From Gnetum montanum (lineage: Eukaryota > Streptophyta > Gnetopsida > Gnetales > Gnetaceae): DNA of 64,000 bases. This document shows, piece by piece, positions 24,154 through 35,490 of the stretch; position 1 is the stretch's first letter, and every line of letters begins with the position of its first letter. Below the pieces are notes generated by a model. The model worked only from the letters and a program-made list of their open reading frames with translations. It searched no databases and was not told the origin of the DNA. Made by a program: the position numbers and the translations under genes. The stretch lies in contig MNCI01014250.1 in the NCBI GenBank assembly GCA_015680685.1, positions 36,922 through 100,921 on the forward strand. The letters run 5' to 3'.

Positions 24154-24794
24154 ACGAAATTTGGAGATCAGCGATAGGGTTTTTATCGAACGAAATTTGG
24201 GGAAATTTTATCGAACGGGGCAGGGCATGCAAAATCCTGGTTCTCGGATTATTCTCTGCGAAGAAGATCAGCGATATGTTTTGGCGAGCACTTGCGATGC
24301 CCGCAGCCATGGCCAGACCTTCATGCCATTTTCTTTGCTGTTTCTGGTTCAACTGGACTGCACACAAAGAACTACTCCTATTCCACTCTCCATTTCCATT
24401 TCGGCAACAGCTGCGTCCGCAGGAAACGCATGATCATCTCGCAGCTTCAGCTTCGTGGACTGCTCGGACATCGCCATATCAAATCCTCGGTAAGTTTTGA
24501 AAATTCCATTTCTTGCCCGGCCATTACTATTTGGAATCAGATGCTCTACTCGCTGCAAAACGGATGGCAAATTCATGCGACTTTTGTGGAAAACGCTAAA
24601 ATTCCATTCCTTTTCATTATTGTCGCTGAAATCGCTCTGTTTGTGTTCTTGTAGGAGAGCAAAAGGAGAGGAAGGGGAACTAAAATGTTGTGGGAAACAA
24701 CGCAGGTGAAGATAGGACTCAGAGCGAAGAAGGTAGACGGACGGCAACGGCCTGACCAACTTCAACGCCAACAGCAGCAACAGCAGCAGCGCGC
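24154..24794 (+). other. Gene-like GC-richer segment, possible 5' leader exon
   Basis: Base composition shifts upward compared with the retrotransposon DNA to the left. A strong donor (GTAAGT at 24490) and an acceptor (TTCTTGTAG ending 24654) frame a possible 165-bp intron. Open frames of about 75-120 codons exist on both strands, but none shows a known domain. It lies directly upstream of the receptor pseudogene, so a spliced 5' untranslated leader is the simplest reading. A CAG run at 24770-24790 is simple sequence. Confidence 0.35.
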
Positions 24795-25988
24795 ATGCCC
24801 ATGGGATCCTGGCATCATCTATATAAGAAGGCATTTCGCGGTATTCTTCTTCTTCTCATCTCAATGCTCTGCTCTGGCTTTGAAGCCATTATTTGTAACC
24901 ACTGTTATCTGCCGTATTGGCCTAGGAACATTTGTTACTAGACTTGTAAATGAGGTTCGATAAACAAAATTTTTTTGATGCCGTCTTTGAATTGCAATCA
25001 AGGTTAATGTTAGAACGATAAACTAAGATTAAGTGCGGACAAGTTGTTACTGGATTTGCAAATAAGGTTTAACAAACGATGTTTTAACGTAGTGTATCAA
25101 TTGCAATCAAGGTTAGTGGTAGCGTGACCTCTTAAGATTTAGCAAGGTAGAGAGAGTCATTTCCTTTCTTTCTTATTGTTAGAAGTGATGATGAATAGTG
25201 ACAAACAATTGTAGCAGTTGTGGTAAAAACCCAGAAATTTTGAGGGCTAGTATTTCATATTTTGGATGCTTTCAAGGTGGAAGTTCTATCAATCATTCTG
25301 CCTGTTGATAGGGGAAATATTATGTTTATTTCTGTACATTAATTTTTCTTGTTAACCCCTCATTCTTGTTAACCTCTCATTCTTCGCTTTGATCCTAATT
25401 CAATCTTTTCATTTTTTTTGTGGTCTTTTGTGCAGTTAAAGCATTGGAAAATCTGTTCAAGAGTTTGAATTCCCCATCACAACTTACTGGGTGGAATGCT
25501 AGTGGTGGTATCCCCTGTTCTTAGTTATGGAGAGGAATACATTCTTCTAGAAGAAGAGTAACTGAAATGTGAAATTTGATATATTGCCTTATATGTTCTC
25601 ATCATATTCTTGGCCCATATTATCAGTATGAATTTTCTTATAAACATCTTAAGAACAGAGGATGCACATTTACTTAGTTTGAGGTTATATTTCCCTTAAA
25701 GAAACCATCCTTTTTTGTTTCTGGATCTAAATGATTAAAACATGATGTTGCAGGGATCTATCCTTCAATAAACTTTCACAAGGCATTCGCCCTAGTTTCA
25801 GGTCTTTGTCCAAGCTGTCTATGCTGTAAGTAAATGAGGCTTTTGCCGCTCTCCTTTACTTTTACTGTTTTTATCGCATTTAGTGTAAACTATTTTTTGG
25901 GGGGTTTAAGTATTTTTTATTATGTTCTGACAGACATTTGAAGAACAATCAGCTGTAACATTATCTACTGTTGTCCTATGAAAGATCT
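24795..25988 (+). pseudogene. STRUBBELIG-receptor-family (SRF) LRR receptor kinase, 5' fragment
   Basis: Exon 1 (24795-24894) starts MPMGSWHHLYKK and encodes a signal peptide with the hydrophobic core GILLLLISMLCSG. Donor GT is at 24895 and acceptor TGTGCAG ends at 25435, a 541-bp phase-1 intron. Exon 2 (25436-25568) reads ALENLFKSLNSPSQLTGWNA then SGGIPCS, a TAG stop and LWRGI. This matches the diagnostic SRF N-terminal domain (…SLNSPSQLTGW…GGDPC…W.GI). Exon 3 (25754-25825) is a 72-nt LRR exon (DLSFNKLSQGIRPSF) with donor GTAAGT. Exon 4 (25934-25988) starts HLKNNQL then stops. SRF proteins are plasma-membrane LRR receptor-like kinases in tissue morphogenesis. The rest of the LRRs, the transmembrane segment and the kinase are absent, so this is a dead 5' stump with intact splice sites. 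Confidence 0.8.
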
Positions 25989-26289
25989 GTAAGTTTACCC
26001 TCTTAAAAATTTTACGAATGTTGCTTTTTCTCTACTTTGTCCAGAGGTTCAGAGATGGTCTCTAGCAACCTTTCTGACTACCGCTGTAGTAGTTACATTG
26101 TAGCCAACTTATGGTGTTTTTAATTTTCATTTTAAATATCTACCACCATATTGCTTTTTTCACTTCTATGCTTCAATAAAAAGTGAAATTCTTGTAGCTG
26201 CCCTACCCACTTCATATGCTTAGCATTTAACTTATTTTATGAGTTTAAGAATTACAATACTTTGTGATTAGTGAAACGAAAAATTGTTT
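25989..26289. other. Spacer, nothing recognised
   Basis: It may be intron sequence of the SRF pseudogene after the GTAAG donor at 25989. No further SRF exon is visible. Confidence 0.5.
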
Positions 26290-27285
26290 TTTAGTAAATG
26301 ATATCTCCAAGATTCTAAAGCCTAAAGTATAGCATATAACTTCTTCTCATAAATACTAGATTTTTTTCCTAGATTCAATTCACTTTTTTGAAAATAATGT
26401 AGTGCACTCATCTTCTTGTCATAAAACACAATTGACTATAAGCTCACCTGCATCCATTTCCACTTTAAAAAGCTTGGAAAAGTTTGGAATTGCAAGCATT
26501 GATGCACTATAAATTTTATCCTTCAAAACTTTGAATAAATTCTCCTAATCATCATCCCAAATACAATTTATATTCTGCTTCAAACAAGAAATCATTAACC
26601 ATGAAATAGAACTCAAATGTCAAAAGAATCTTCTATAGAAACTAGTTATTGTAAGAAAATATCTCTAACATCCTTTGGTGAAGACCAATCTTTAATTGCC
26701 TTGAGCTTACTAGGCGCAATTTTTACTTAATTTTTGGAAGTGACATTATTCAAATAAATAATCTTCCTCTTGAGAAAGTAGCATTTCTTCACATTTACCA
26801 CTAAGTGAGCTTCATGCAACTTAGAGAAACCCTTTCTCAAGTGATGTACATGCTTATCTTTGTTAGCACCATATTCAAGAATATCATAAAATAAATACAA
26901 TGTAACATTTGTCAATTAGTTCCTTCAAGACATCATGCATTATCCTCACAAATGTAGTAGAAGCATTGATTATCCCAAATGGCATAAATAAACACTCATA
27001 CAGCCTATTTGGAGTTTTAAAAGTGATTTTCCAATCATTTCCTGACTTAATTCTTATTTGATGATTAGCAGTCTTTAAATTAATCTTAGAATATCAATAA
27101 TGTCAAGAATGTCATCCATTCTAGGTATAGGAAACCTATACTCAATAAGAATCCTATTAACAGTCCCAAAATCAATGCACATCCCCATTTCATTGGTATC
27201 TTTCTTAGGTACTAACACTAGTAGTACTAAACATGGGAAAATAAACTTCTAGGTAAAATCATTTAAGAGTAACTCACCTTTCTAT
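26290..27285 (-). pseudogene. Ty3/gypsy reverse transcriptase and RNase H remnant
   Basis: Reading leftwards on the minus strand: KKDTNEMGMCIDFGTVNRIL (near 27190), then FPIPRMDDILDI, YRLYECLFMPFGI (near 26980-27010), a decayed catalytic region (LFYDILEYGANKDKHVHHLR at 26830-26890; Y-x-DD is lost), LHEAHLVVNVKKCYFLKR, and an RNase H-like stretch (SKLFKVEMDAGEL near 26450-26480). This is the order of a Ty3/gypsy pol with many stops. It belongs with the protease and gag pieces at 27840-27954 and 34093-34960. Confidence 0.8.
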
Positions 27286-27839
27286 GAAGCTCTTCCCTAT
27301 GATGTCAAGTCATTCAGTATGCTCCCTCACTTGGCATGATTGCAAATACACTCTGGCCCATCCAAGCCTCCATGCGTCAGAGCCAAGCTGTTTAACAAAG
27401 AAAGTGCAGATTGCACTATCCATGCAGTGCGCACTTACCACAAAGTTGTCGATTCCACACTTTGAAAAGCCTTTCCACTAGTTCTCATACTTGGGGCAGG
27501 AGAGTAAACCAGGCGATGTCCATGGTTGCTTGTCTTTAGAGTCTCAGACACCACTTCGTTGCCATGCCCATCTCCAAATTGAACTCTGATCCCATCCCCT
27601 GTTTCTACAGAATTTGCACGGGCAGTCTCTATTTCTACCCTGTAACTACATCTGCCATTGCCCTGTTATTCCATTACAAGAAATCAAAGCTGTCTATATC
27701 ATAATTGGATGATGTCGTGGTTGTGAAATATAAGTGTTAGCTATTTGTGTTTCTGGTGGAGACCATGGTCTAGATCCAGCCTTTGCAGCATGTGCTAGTA
27801 GTACCATCAGCGGTATGTTAACTGTGCCTTTGCTTGGCC
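27286..27839. other. Unassigned GC-richer block inside the old gypsy element
   Basis: It lies between the protease end (27840) and the RT start (27285) of the minus-strand element. It has higher GC than its neighbours and no gypsy motif. Short minus-strand open pieces exist (for example GDGIRVQFGDGHGNEVV near 27560-27600), but the frame is broken and I do not recognise a family. It could be the natural pro-RT linker of this lineage or an inserted gene fragment. Confidence 0.35.
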
Positions 27840-27954
27840 AAGCCATGTCATAGGAATCAAGATTCCAAGGTCTACCAAGAATACATGTGCATAATCTATG
27901 GAAATAATATCACAAGAAACTTGATCTTTGTAGGAGCCGATCATAAAAAGCAAG
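27840..27954 (-). pseudogene. C-terminal part of the gypsy aspartic protease, split by a nested element
   Basis: The minus strand reads FMIGSYKDQVSCDIISIDYA followed by HVFLVDLG, recognisable as the C-terminal half of a Ty3/gypsy protease (…Y.D.V.CDII.MD..H.LLG.PW). It ends exactly at the ATACA target duplication (27955-27959); the other half resumes at 34093. Confidence 0.7.
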
Positions 27955-27959
27955 ATACA

Positions 27960-28541
27960 TGTGAGAGATGTCCCAAAGTGGTGGTTCTCTTGGGCTCTCC
28001 CCATGGTTCGGGGGCCATGGAACACCTTGAGGCACCCTCGAGTGATTGTCAAGTGTTAGAAAACCCACCCCGGCTTGGCGGTACCAAACTAGCAACAGGA
28101 CACCCTTCTGTTGTAACTCTTTTCTAAGTCCTCTTCATTCCCTCTTCACTATGGAGAACTACATGGCCTTGATTCTACGATGGTCGTAGATATGTAGGTA
28201 GCCAAGACTGGATAGTTTTGGTGCGGTGCCAGGCCACACATTGTACTAGATCATGAGGGATCTGGGGGTGAGGCACCTTTCCTTGTAGGTGCATCGTTTT
28301 CCCTCCCACTAATGTTCTCTACAAGGTTGTGTGTGTGCTTGTTTGCATAGTCCTCGTTTTGGAGTTGGTTACCCTCCGTGAGGTGCGTTCTTGTACATGT
28401 TAAGAAACTGTGATTCTGCCTGCACTCACTTGTGAGTTGCTGGCTCGTTGGAGGCGTATTCCCTAGGTCTTCTGCCCCAGATCCATTGGATCTTAGGGAA
28501 TTCCTTGGGGTGCTGGACAACGTTGGGGCAACGTTGTTACA
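27960..28541 (+). repeat. 5' LTR of the LARD-like element
   Basis: It is 582 bp, TG...CA, and matches the 3' LTR closely except that it keeps about 165 bp (about 28293-28458) missing from the right copy. Confidence 0.88.
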
Positions 28542-28543
28542 GA

Positions 28544-28556
28544 TGGTATCCGAGCG
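28544..28556 (+). other. Primer binding site (initiator tRNA-Met type)
   Basis: TGGTATCCGAGCG lies two bases after the LTR; the canonical plant site is TGGTATCAGAGC. One mismatch. Confidence 0.8.
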
Positions 28557-31500
28557 TTTTTGAGATCATGTTGTGATATGCATGTGCTCCTTGGTTGTGT
28601 TACTCAATTGAGGTTGTTCGATTAATGGTCCCTTCGGATTGATCTAGGATCATATCCTTATGTATTCTTGAAGAGTTGCCTGATGGCAATGTTCTATGCT
28701 TTTCATGAGGGGACAAATGTTAAATTGTGAGCAATTGATGTATGTTGCTCTTTGTGAGGAAGTAAACGGTTGGGGTTGTGGTAATGTCCTCCGCTTTACT
28801 TGTGGATGGATTAGTTGTGATTGTATGTGATATGGTTTAGAGGAGTTCTATTGGCAACTTAGGAATTTTGTTGCTCAAGGATCTCTCATCTCAGGTCTCC
28901 AGTGATTCATCTGGGATGAATCGGATCGAGTCTTCGCTTCGGTTTCCACCCAAATGACATGTTTCGAGATGGCATTTGTTGAATTGTGCAGGATAGGATA
29001 TCCTTGCACTCCCACTCATCCTAGATGCAGTGAGTATGGGAAAATTCAAATTGGGACAAGATGGTTCCCAAGTACCTCACGATGGAGGTCCTTCGGACAT
29101 GTGCTCTTGGTGAGCCTTGTTCTGGGTGGATTAAGACCATTGTCGGTAGACTTTGTACGTTCGTGTTTGCGATTGTATGTTTGTCTATTTGTGTATGCGT
29201 GTCTTCTTGGTTGCGCTTTCAAATTTTGCATGCGTGTTATCTTTGTTGTGTCTATCGTTTGTAACGCAAGGCTTGGTGTTCTACGCAGTATGATGACTTA
29301 TTGTTGGGAATGTTGAGGATGCATTATGAGGCCGTTTGTGCCATCCCAAAGCCAAATGTTTGTTGTCTTGTTTGACAACTTCTTGTGCGTGAGGCATGAT
29401 TGCCCTTATTGATCTTTGTTAGTTGTGCTCCCTTATTTGAGTTGGTTGTGTTGCCCTTGGGATTGTGGCATCACTCTTTTGATTGGTGACATTTCTTGGT
29501 CACCTTGATTCAAAGACTACTGGTTTGGGTCATCCTATTGTTGGTTCTTGTTGAGATTGCACCTCTTTTGATGAGAGTCTTTCTTGTGGACGCATCCTTC
29601 GTGATGTTGCTTGTTGTTGCGAGAATTGGTTTTATGTAGATTTGTTGTTGGATAGACCTTAATCTTCCACCTTATTTTTGAGTTGAGATGACAATTCTCT
29701 ATGGCCCATGCCTCATATGATTGTGTTGGGAATTTGATCTCGGTTGAAACCAGTGTTAGTTGCTGGGAATGATTGTTGTATATGAATCTTGGAATTCTGA
29801 GAGTGTGATGTCTCTCTTGGTGTGCCTCATGATGAAATCGTTTGTTTGAGTGGGGATCTAATTCACCCATCAATGTTTTGCATGATTGATCTCTGTGCAT
29901 GTTGCTGAGGTCTTGATTTTTATGATGTGCAAGAGTGATATGACTTTGTTATATGATCATGCTTGATGGTTGTGTATGAGGCTGATGTGCTAATCGTGTT
30001 CTTGCTAACTTCTATGTTTTTGAGCTTTTGTCTTAGTGTTTGCAGGTAGCACAGGTACAAAGATGTAGCTAGTGGTGACCTCAGTTGATTTTGGGAGCAC
30101 TATGTCTATGGGGAAGATATGTGCTCTTGAGACCTTCATGAACTGATTATTTGGTCTCAAAATCCCAACATTGGGTTGCGGATTTATCAGTACCTTGGTT
30201 GTGATGGATCAGTAGGTACATTATGATTTGTTTGCCTCTCTGTGCTAGGTGAGCACCAACAGAGGACGGTGATCTGTCTTAGACCCTACAAATATTGGGC
30301 TAGCAAATGGCATGAAATTGTATCCTTGGTCATGTCAGGTACTGATGGCCCAGGATTGGCCAATGCATTGAGGTCCCACTATGGCAGGGTGGTGGATACT
30401 TAGTTGGCGTGTTTCGTTATTCGATCGTTGTGTTCGTGTCTCGAATCATTTTCGTTCGATGGTACTCGTGCAGTGGGTTTAGTGCGACGGTCGATCATGT
30501 ACATTTTGAGATAGTGGTGCAGTGATAGATGATCGTTTATGCTTCGTGACATAGATAGGTTTTTCTCAAAACAACATGGTTCTTTTGTGGTATGCTCTTG
30601 GTGGCCTAAATTCTTCAGCCTAGGATGGGCTCGGGTAGTTCGTCCTATAGCCTTTTAGGCCTGGGTGGCATTCCCAAATACCATGTATGTTTCCATATAA
30701 ATGTATTCCTATCCTCGGGTGTGTGAAATGTATCCTTGTGATATTCTCAATTTGATTGTATGCACTCAAAAGTGCTAGATGTATTGTCTATGTGACTCAG
30801 TTGTCTCCTGGTTGTAGGCCTATGCTACATCTTGTGACAAGGCCAAGCTTGACGTATGGTGTTTTCCTAGTGCTTGTCTTGAAGTGCCCTTGCTATATGT
30901 TGTAAATGGCCTTTGTGCCTTGATGTATAATTCTACTGAAAACCTCATGGGAAATTCTTTAGTTGTGATACGGTGTTGTATCGAACGGACCAAGGCATGT
31001 CCTTGCCGATTATGCTCTTGAACTAGTGCCATGTGTTCTTGGTGATGTTGGCATGCCTGGATGGTGTGTGCTTTGGTGAACGTCCTTGAGACAAGACAAA
31101 TCTTGGGAACACTTTCTCTTGTGTTCCTGGACTGGCAAATATCTTGTCCAAAGATGATCGATCATGATTGAAATTCAAATCAATGTGATGTCTAGCAGTG
31201 GATTTGAGTTGAGTTTTGGGTATTGGCTCTTAGACTCACTCTTCCATGAGGGATGTGATCGTGGAGCAGCTTTGCAAACATTAGGATGGTGGTCCATCCT
31301 TGAATAAATGACGTTACAGATACAGAAATTGTGATTTCTTTTGGTGGCCTTGCTTGGTGGGCTTGAATGTGCTCAAAACACTTGAGCCTATGCTCTCATG
31401 ATTGGGGGCTTCTAATGATTTGTGCATGTTGGTGGGCTCTTGTGACTGATTGCTTTTGGTGCTTTGGAGGGCTATGTTGCGCTCTCATAGATTGGGACTT

Positions 31501-32249
31501 ATTGGTGCTTTTGTGGTCTATGGTGTGATTCCATGATAGGGGACTTGTTGTGCCTAATAGGCTATGGTGTCTTGCTGAATTTTCCTGTGTACTTTGTCCC
31601 TTATGTACATTGATGTATCACAATGTCCCTTCCTAATGTATTGTCCCATGTCCCTGGTGTAATGTTAATTCATGTTGGTGTTCTCACCTTCTTGGTGGGA
31701 TAGTAGAGTTGAGCATGATATTACTTGGTGAATCTTTAATTCTATGAGGGATCATTCTCCATCTCGATGGATGCCCTCTTCAATTCCTGAAATAATAAGA
31801 AAGGTGGTATTGAGTGGTTGTTTCCTATTTGGGACTTAGAAGCAGTTGATGTTTGGAACTTGTTCCTAGCAGTGGTTCCATGTTCGTGAACTTGTTTGTG
31901 AACTTGTGGGGCTTGTTCTCAGAGACAGAATGTTGTTATTGGGGTGAAATTCAAAGAACCTCCTTTGTGAGGCTGTGTTGTTGATGTTCCTTCTTGTAAG
32001 CAACGCATGATCTTATGTATTCACTTGGCTTTTGGGGGCTTCAGAGGAACTTCCTTGTTGGGGTTCTCTGGTAGACCATCCTTATTGTAAACCCTTCGGG
32101 GATGAATCGTGTAGTGTTTTGAGTTGTAATTGATGTTGGTGAAGCCCATTCCATGTAAAACTATCTTGAGGACCCAGTCCTGCTATGGGCAAAATGTTGT
32201 TGTTGACTTGTGTCTATCATTTGGGTGAATGATAATAGGTAGTGGTGCG

Positions 32250-32438
32250 GCCTTGTCCACCACAATTGATGTAAATGGGCTTGATTGGGATGTATGAAAC
32301 AAAAACCCAGATCTCCCAAAGAAGAAACAGAAATCCCTCTTGATAAAATTTCAAAGGGATGAACTGCTTGGTGTTTCGAGTTATTCTCAAGGTGAAATTG
32401 AATTTGGGTAAGACTTGTGAACCCATGTCTTCCCTCAG
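32250..32438 (+). repeat. 189-bp inverted repeat, left arm, ending at an N
   Basis: It is the reverse complement of 32808-32996 over its full length as far as I compared. It ends exactly at the single N at 32439. Most likely an assembly overlap rather than biology (see findings). Confidence 0.85.
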
Positions 32439-32807
32439 NTCCCGTTCATGGAGAAGGATCAACCACACTTGCTACATACAGGCTATCCTTCTCACTCCAA
32501 GTTATGGGACAAGCACCATTTTCTGAACACTAGGTCCAAAAAAGAATATAGTCACCTTTGAGAGCAACCAAATCATGAATTCTCCAAGGAACATCGAGGT
32601 TCCCAAAATTTGAATTTTCCCACTGTATCAAGAACGATTGTCAATCTCGTGATCAACACCTTTCATTAGATTTTGTACTTACAAGAAGGATCCTCTTTGG
32701 GAGGTTTCTTCCATAGGTAAGTATAGCAACCCAACTACACCTTACCCATAATACACGCCCAAGTAGTCAATATAGCCAACAGAACCATATCATCGAACAA
32801 TCCCCAG

Positions 32808-32996
32808 CTGAGGGAAGACATGGGTTCACAAGTCTTACCCAAATTCAATTTCACCTTGAGAATAACTCGAAACACCAAGCAGTTCATCCCTTTGAAATTT
32901 TATCAAGAGGGATTTCTGTTTCTTCTTTGGGAGATCTGGGTTTTTGTTTCATACATCCCAATCAAGCCCATTTACATCAATTGTGGTGGACAAGGC
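32808..32996 (-). repeat. 189-bp inverted repeat, right arm, ending at an N
   Basis: It is the partner of 32250-32438 and ends exactly at the single N at 32997. Confidence 0.85.
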
Positions 32997-33656
32997 NAAC
33001 TCCTTTCATACCAGCTTGAACAAACATGATGAGAAAAAGAAAATGCGCATGGTACCGATGCATGTGGAATCGGTGCGTAGATGGTTGCACTGGTAAGACC
33101 ACATGGGTCTGGATGCGAGTAGCAGAACATGGAGTTCTGGCAAGCATGAGTTGCTTGTAGAGACATGGCTCTTCAGAGCATGTCCTCCCTCTCGATTTGA
33201 TGTTCCCAAGTCCCTCACCATGGGTAGTGGCCCTGGTGAGCCCTTAAAAAAAATAAAAAAAAAATCAATGGGTGCTGAGATGCCATTCACAAAGGAACTT
33301 GGCGGGACTTGCGGAAGAGGAGCTGTTTTCTTGCACAAGTATGGGTTTACGCAAGAAGATATGTCTCTAGACCCTCAGAAGGGACGGATCTAGGGGATGC
33401 CTTAGAGATGTTGGCCCTTTGGGTTGGACTCTCTTGCTCGTATAGAGAAGGGAAGTCTTTGGGCTTCTTCCAATTGCTGTTGCGTTTCATGCAAGGCATT
33501 GGATGGAAGGACATATCAGGTGTTGGGGTTGGTATCTTCCTTCAAGCTTGGTGTCTAAGCAGTTGACGGATCCCCAGAGTTGACAGAGTTCTGAACCCAT
33601 ACAGAAGTGTACTCTCGAAGCTATCCCAGGCCCTGCTCCAAGGACGTTGCTTCTTT

Positions 33657-33670
33657 GTGTGGGGAAGGAT
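33657..33670 (+). other. Polypurine tract of the LARD-like element
   Basis: GTGTGGGGAAGGAT directly precedes the right LTR. Confidence 0.6.
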
Positions 33671-34087
33671 TGTGAGAGATGTCCCAGAGTGGTGGTTCTC
33701 TTGGGCTCTTCCCATGGTTCGGGGGCCATGGAACACCTTGAGGCATCCTTGAGTGACTCTCAAGTGTTAGAAAACCCACCTTGGCTTGGCGGTACCAAGC
33801 TAGCAACATGACACCCTTCTGTTGTAACTCTCTTCTAAGTCCTCTTTATTCCCCCTTCATTGTGGAGAACTACATGGCCCTGATTCTACGACGGTCGTAG
33901 ATATGTAGGCAACCGAGACTGGATAGTTTTGGTGCGGTGCTAGGCCACACCTTGTACTAGATTGTGAGGGATCTGGGGGTGAGGCACCTTCTCTTGTAGG
34001 TGCATTCCCTAGGTCTTCTGCCCCAGATCCATTGGATCTTAGGGAATTCCTTGAGGTGCCAGACAACATTGGGGCAGCGTTGTTACA
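33671..34087 (+). repeat. 3' LTR of the LARD-like element, with internal deletion
   Basis: It is 417 bp. It joins 'gtaggtgcat' directly to 'tccctaggtc', lacking about 165 bp present in the left LTR. The breakpoints carry a short shared GCAT/GTAT word. The deletion must postdate insertion or lie in only one end. Confidence 0.85.
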
Positions 34088-34092
34088 ATACA

Positions 34093-34960
34093 TCTTTCTT
34101 TAACTTTGAAAGAAATGAAGTTTGTAGGCCTTTGGATTAGGAGATTTGGACAAACCCAACCTATGAACAACCTTGGTAGAGATCACCTTTTCTTCAACTT
34201 AATAATAAGAATGTGAATCCATTCCTCACCAAACAAGCATTTAGCAATAATTTTAAAAATCATTTTTGTATTATCATCTTCAATATTGACATTTCTCATT
34301 AATGTACAAGAATTAATCTCATTAATGTTTTAATCGTAGGTATATTATGGTTATCTTCACATGTTGAGACAAAAGAATCCTTTTCTATTTGAAGTTAATT
34401 TTCTTTCTAGGTTTTTGACTTATTGCATTTCCATTATTTATGGCCAATTTCCTAATAATTGAAGCATTGAATTTTGCAAGCACCCTTTCTTTGGATCAAT
34501 TCTTTTAGAAACACTTCATAAAATCCTCCTTTGGTTTCTCTTTGTATCCTTCTTAGCATTCTTCTCTTTGGATTCCATCCCACCTTTGGGGGATTCAGAG
34601 TCTCTACCCACGAAATAAGATTTTGGATCACCTTTTAAGTTATCCTATAACTCTCTCAATTTTCAAAGATATTTTAAGGCCTCATCCAATGTTTAAGATT
34701 CATAGAAGATAATCTCTTGTTGATATTTCCTACTAAGAGTAGCTATGAAGTTCGAGGCTTTCTCATAATCAGACCATTACATTTTTTCTTGATGAAAAAC
34801 TTCATAAAAATCCATGTAATAATCTTGGATATTCTTACCATCTTGTCTTATATACTTAATCTTCAGGAAGGCTTCTTATCATTGCTAGGACTTATCAAAT
34901 GTTTGTTCATTAAATATTGCATAAGAGACCGATCATTAAGGGATGTGTCATGATTTATTA
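34093..34960 (-). pseudogene. Gypsy gag and N-terminal protease remnant
   Basis: Reading leftwards on the minus strand, a gag-like part (about 34960-34560) includes TLDEALKYL, KLREL and DNLKGDPKSYF. A protease part ending near 34093 reads VVHRLGLSKSPNPKAYKLHF. Joining 34093 to 27954 across the nested element restores the expected protease order. Stops and frame changes are numerous. Confidence 0.65.
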
Positions 34961-35490
34961 CAGGGCTTTGTTTCTCGTACTAAATTATAAAATATTGTGA
35001 CGGGTGACAACTCAGCCACTGTGCTCATATTAATTATTAAATCTTACTTTTAAAAATGCCACTGACAAACCTGTCCCAGATGTAATTTCTTTGACTTTTC
35101 CTGGTCTGCAATGTAACGTACACTCTGTCAGAAGGCACGAAGGGTGGTAAGAGAAACGGCTCTGTCAGGTATGGTCAGAGAAAGAAAACGGCTCCGTCTA
35201 TGTCGGCAACCAAATATAGGCCTTCAGTGGCTGTCAACCACCCCAAGAGAAGCCGCTGCTCTGAGCCACTGAGTAAATAAATATAACCGCAGCCCTCTTC
35301 TTCTTCTGTCCTTCCTCTTTATCCCATTCTGATGCTGCTACCGCTGTGCTGTCTTGTTATAATATTTGTGCTCTGAGCCACTGAGAAAATAATATTTGTG
35401 CTCTGAGCCACTAGCCACTGAAAATAATATTTGTGGAGGTTTTGTGTGCGTGTGTTTATTTTTTGGTTGGAGTTTCAGAGTTCGGAAAGG
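34961..35490 (+). promoter_or_regulatory. Upstream region of the HsfB2-like gene
   Basis: A TATA-like AATATAACC lies near 35280, followed by CT-rich sequence typical of plant leaders. Two near-copies of 'AACGGCTC(T/C)GTC' lie at about 35156-35170 and 35190-35202. A tandem array of the word GCTCTGAGCCACT with 'ATAATATTTGTG' spacers lies at 35258-35434. No clear run of alternating GAA/TTC heat shock elements was found. Assignment of the core promoter is inference. Confidence 0.4.
35258..35434 (+). repeat. Short tandem repeat in the HsfB2 leader (CTCTGAGCCACT units)
   Basis: CTCTGAGCCACTGAG occurs near 35259, 35372 and (as CTCTGAGCCACTAGC) 35401. The last two are separated by AAAATAATATTTGTG, giving a roughly 30-bp tandem unit just before the start codon. 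Confidence 0.7.

Larger units (their letters stand above)
28557..33656 (+). other. Non-coding interior of the LARD-like element
   Basis: It is strikingly G/T-rich on the plus strand with few A/C runs, and has no open frame above about 120 codons and no recognisable motif. The composition is uniform except for 32440-32996, which is A/C-rich as if read from the other strand. Confidence 0.7.
27960..34087 (+). mobile_element. LARD-like non-autonomous LTR retrotransposon
   Basis: LTRs at 27960-28541 and 33671-34087 both run TGTGAGAG...GTTGTTACA. Perfect 5-bp target duplications ATACA flank the element (27955-27959 and 34088-34092). An initiator-Met-type PBS (TGGTATCCGAGC, 28544) follows the left LTR and a purine tract (about 33657-33670) precedes the right one. 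The 5.1-kb interior has no gag, protease, RT or integrase motif in any frame, so it fits the large-retrotransposon-derivative class moved by a helper. It split an older gypsy protease. The interior contains a likely misoriented contig (32440-32996). Confidence 0.88.

Noticed and set aside
24817-24826. TATA box (TCTATATAAG) as a promoter for the SRF gene
   Set aside because: It lies inside the signal-peptide coding sequence (HHLYKK), downstream of the likely start codon.
24349-24834. 161-codon minus-strand frame with a leucine-rich, signal-peptide-like start
   Set aside because: The leucine run is the complement of a plus-strand CAG repeat, and the plus strand carries the better-supported SRF exon 1 with matching splice sites.
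32250-32996. A 189-bp inverted repeat interpreted as a foldback element or hairpin RNA source
   Set aside because: Both arms end exactly at single Ns and the composition of the piece is strand-flipped, so a misoriented contig explains it better.
34973-35490. Heat shock elements (alternating GAA/TTC) in the Hsf promoter
   Set aside because: Only isolated GAA or TTC words were found, with no run of three properly spaced units.
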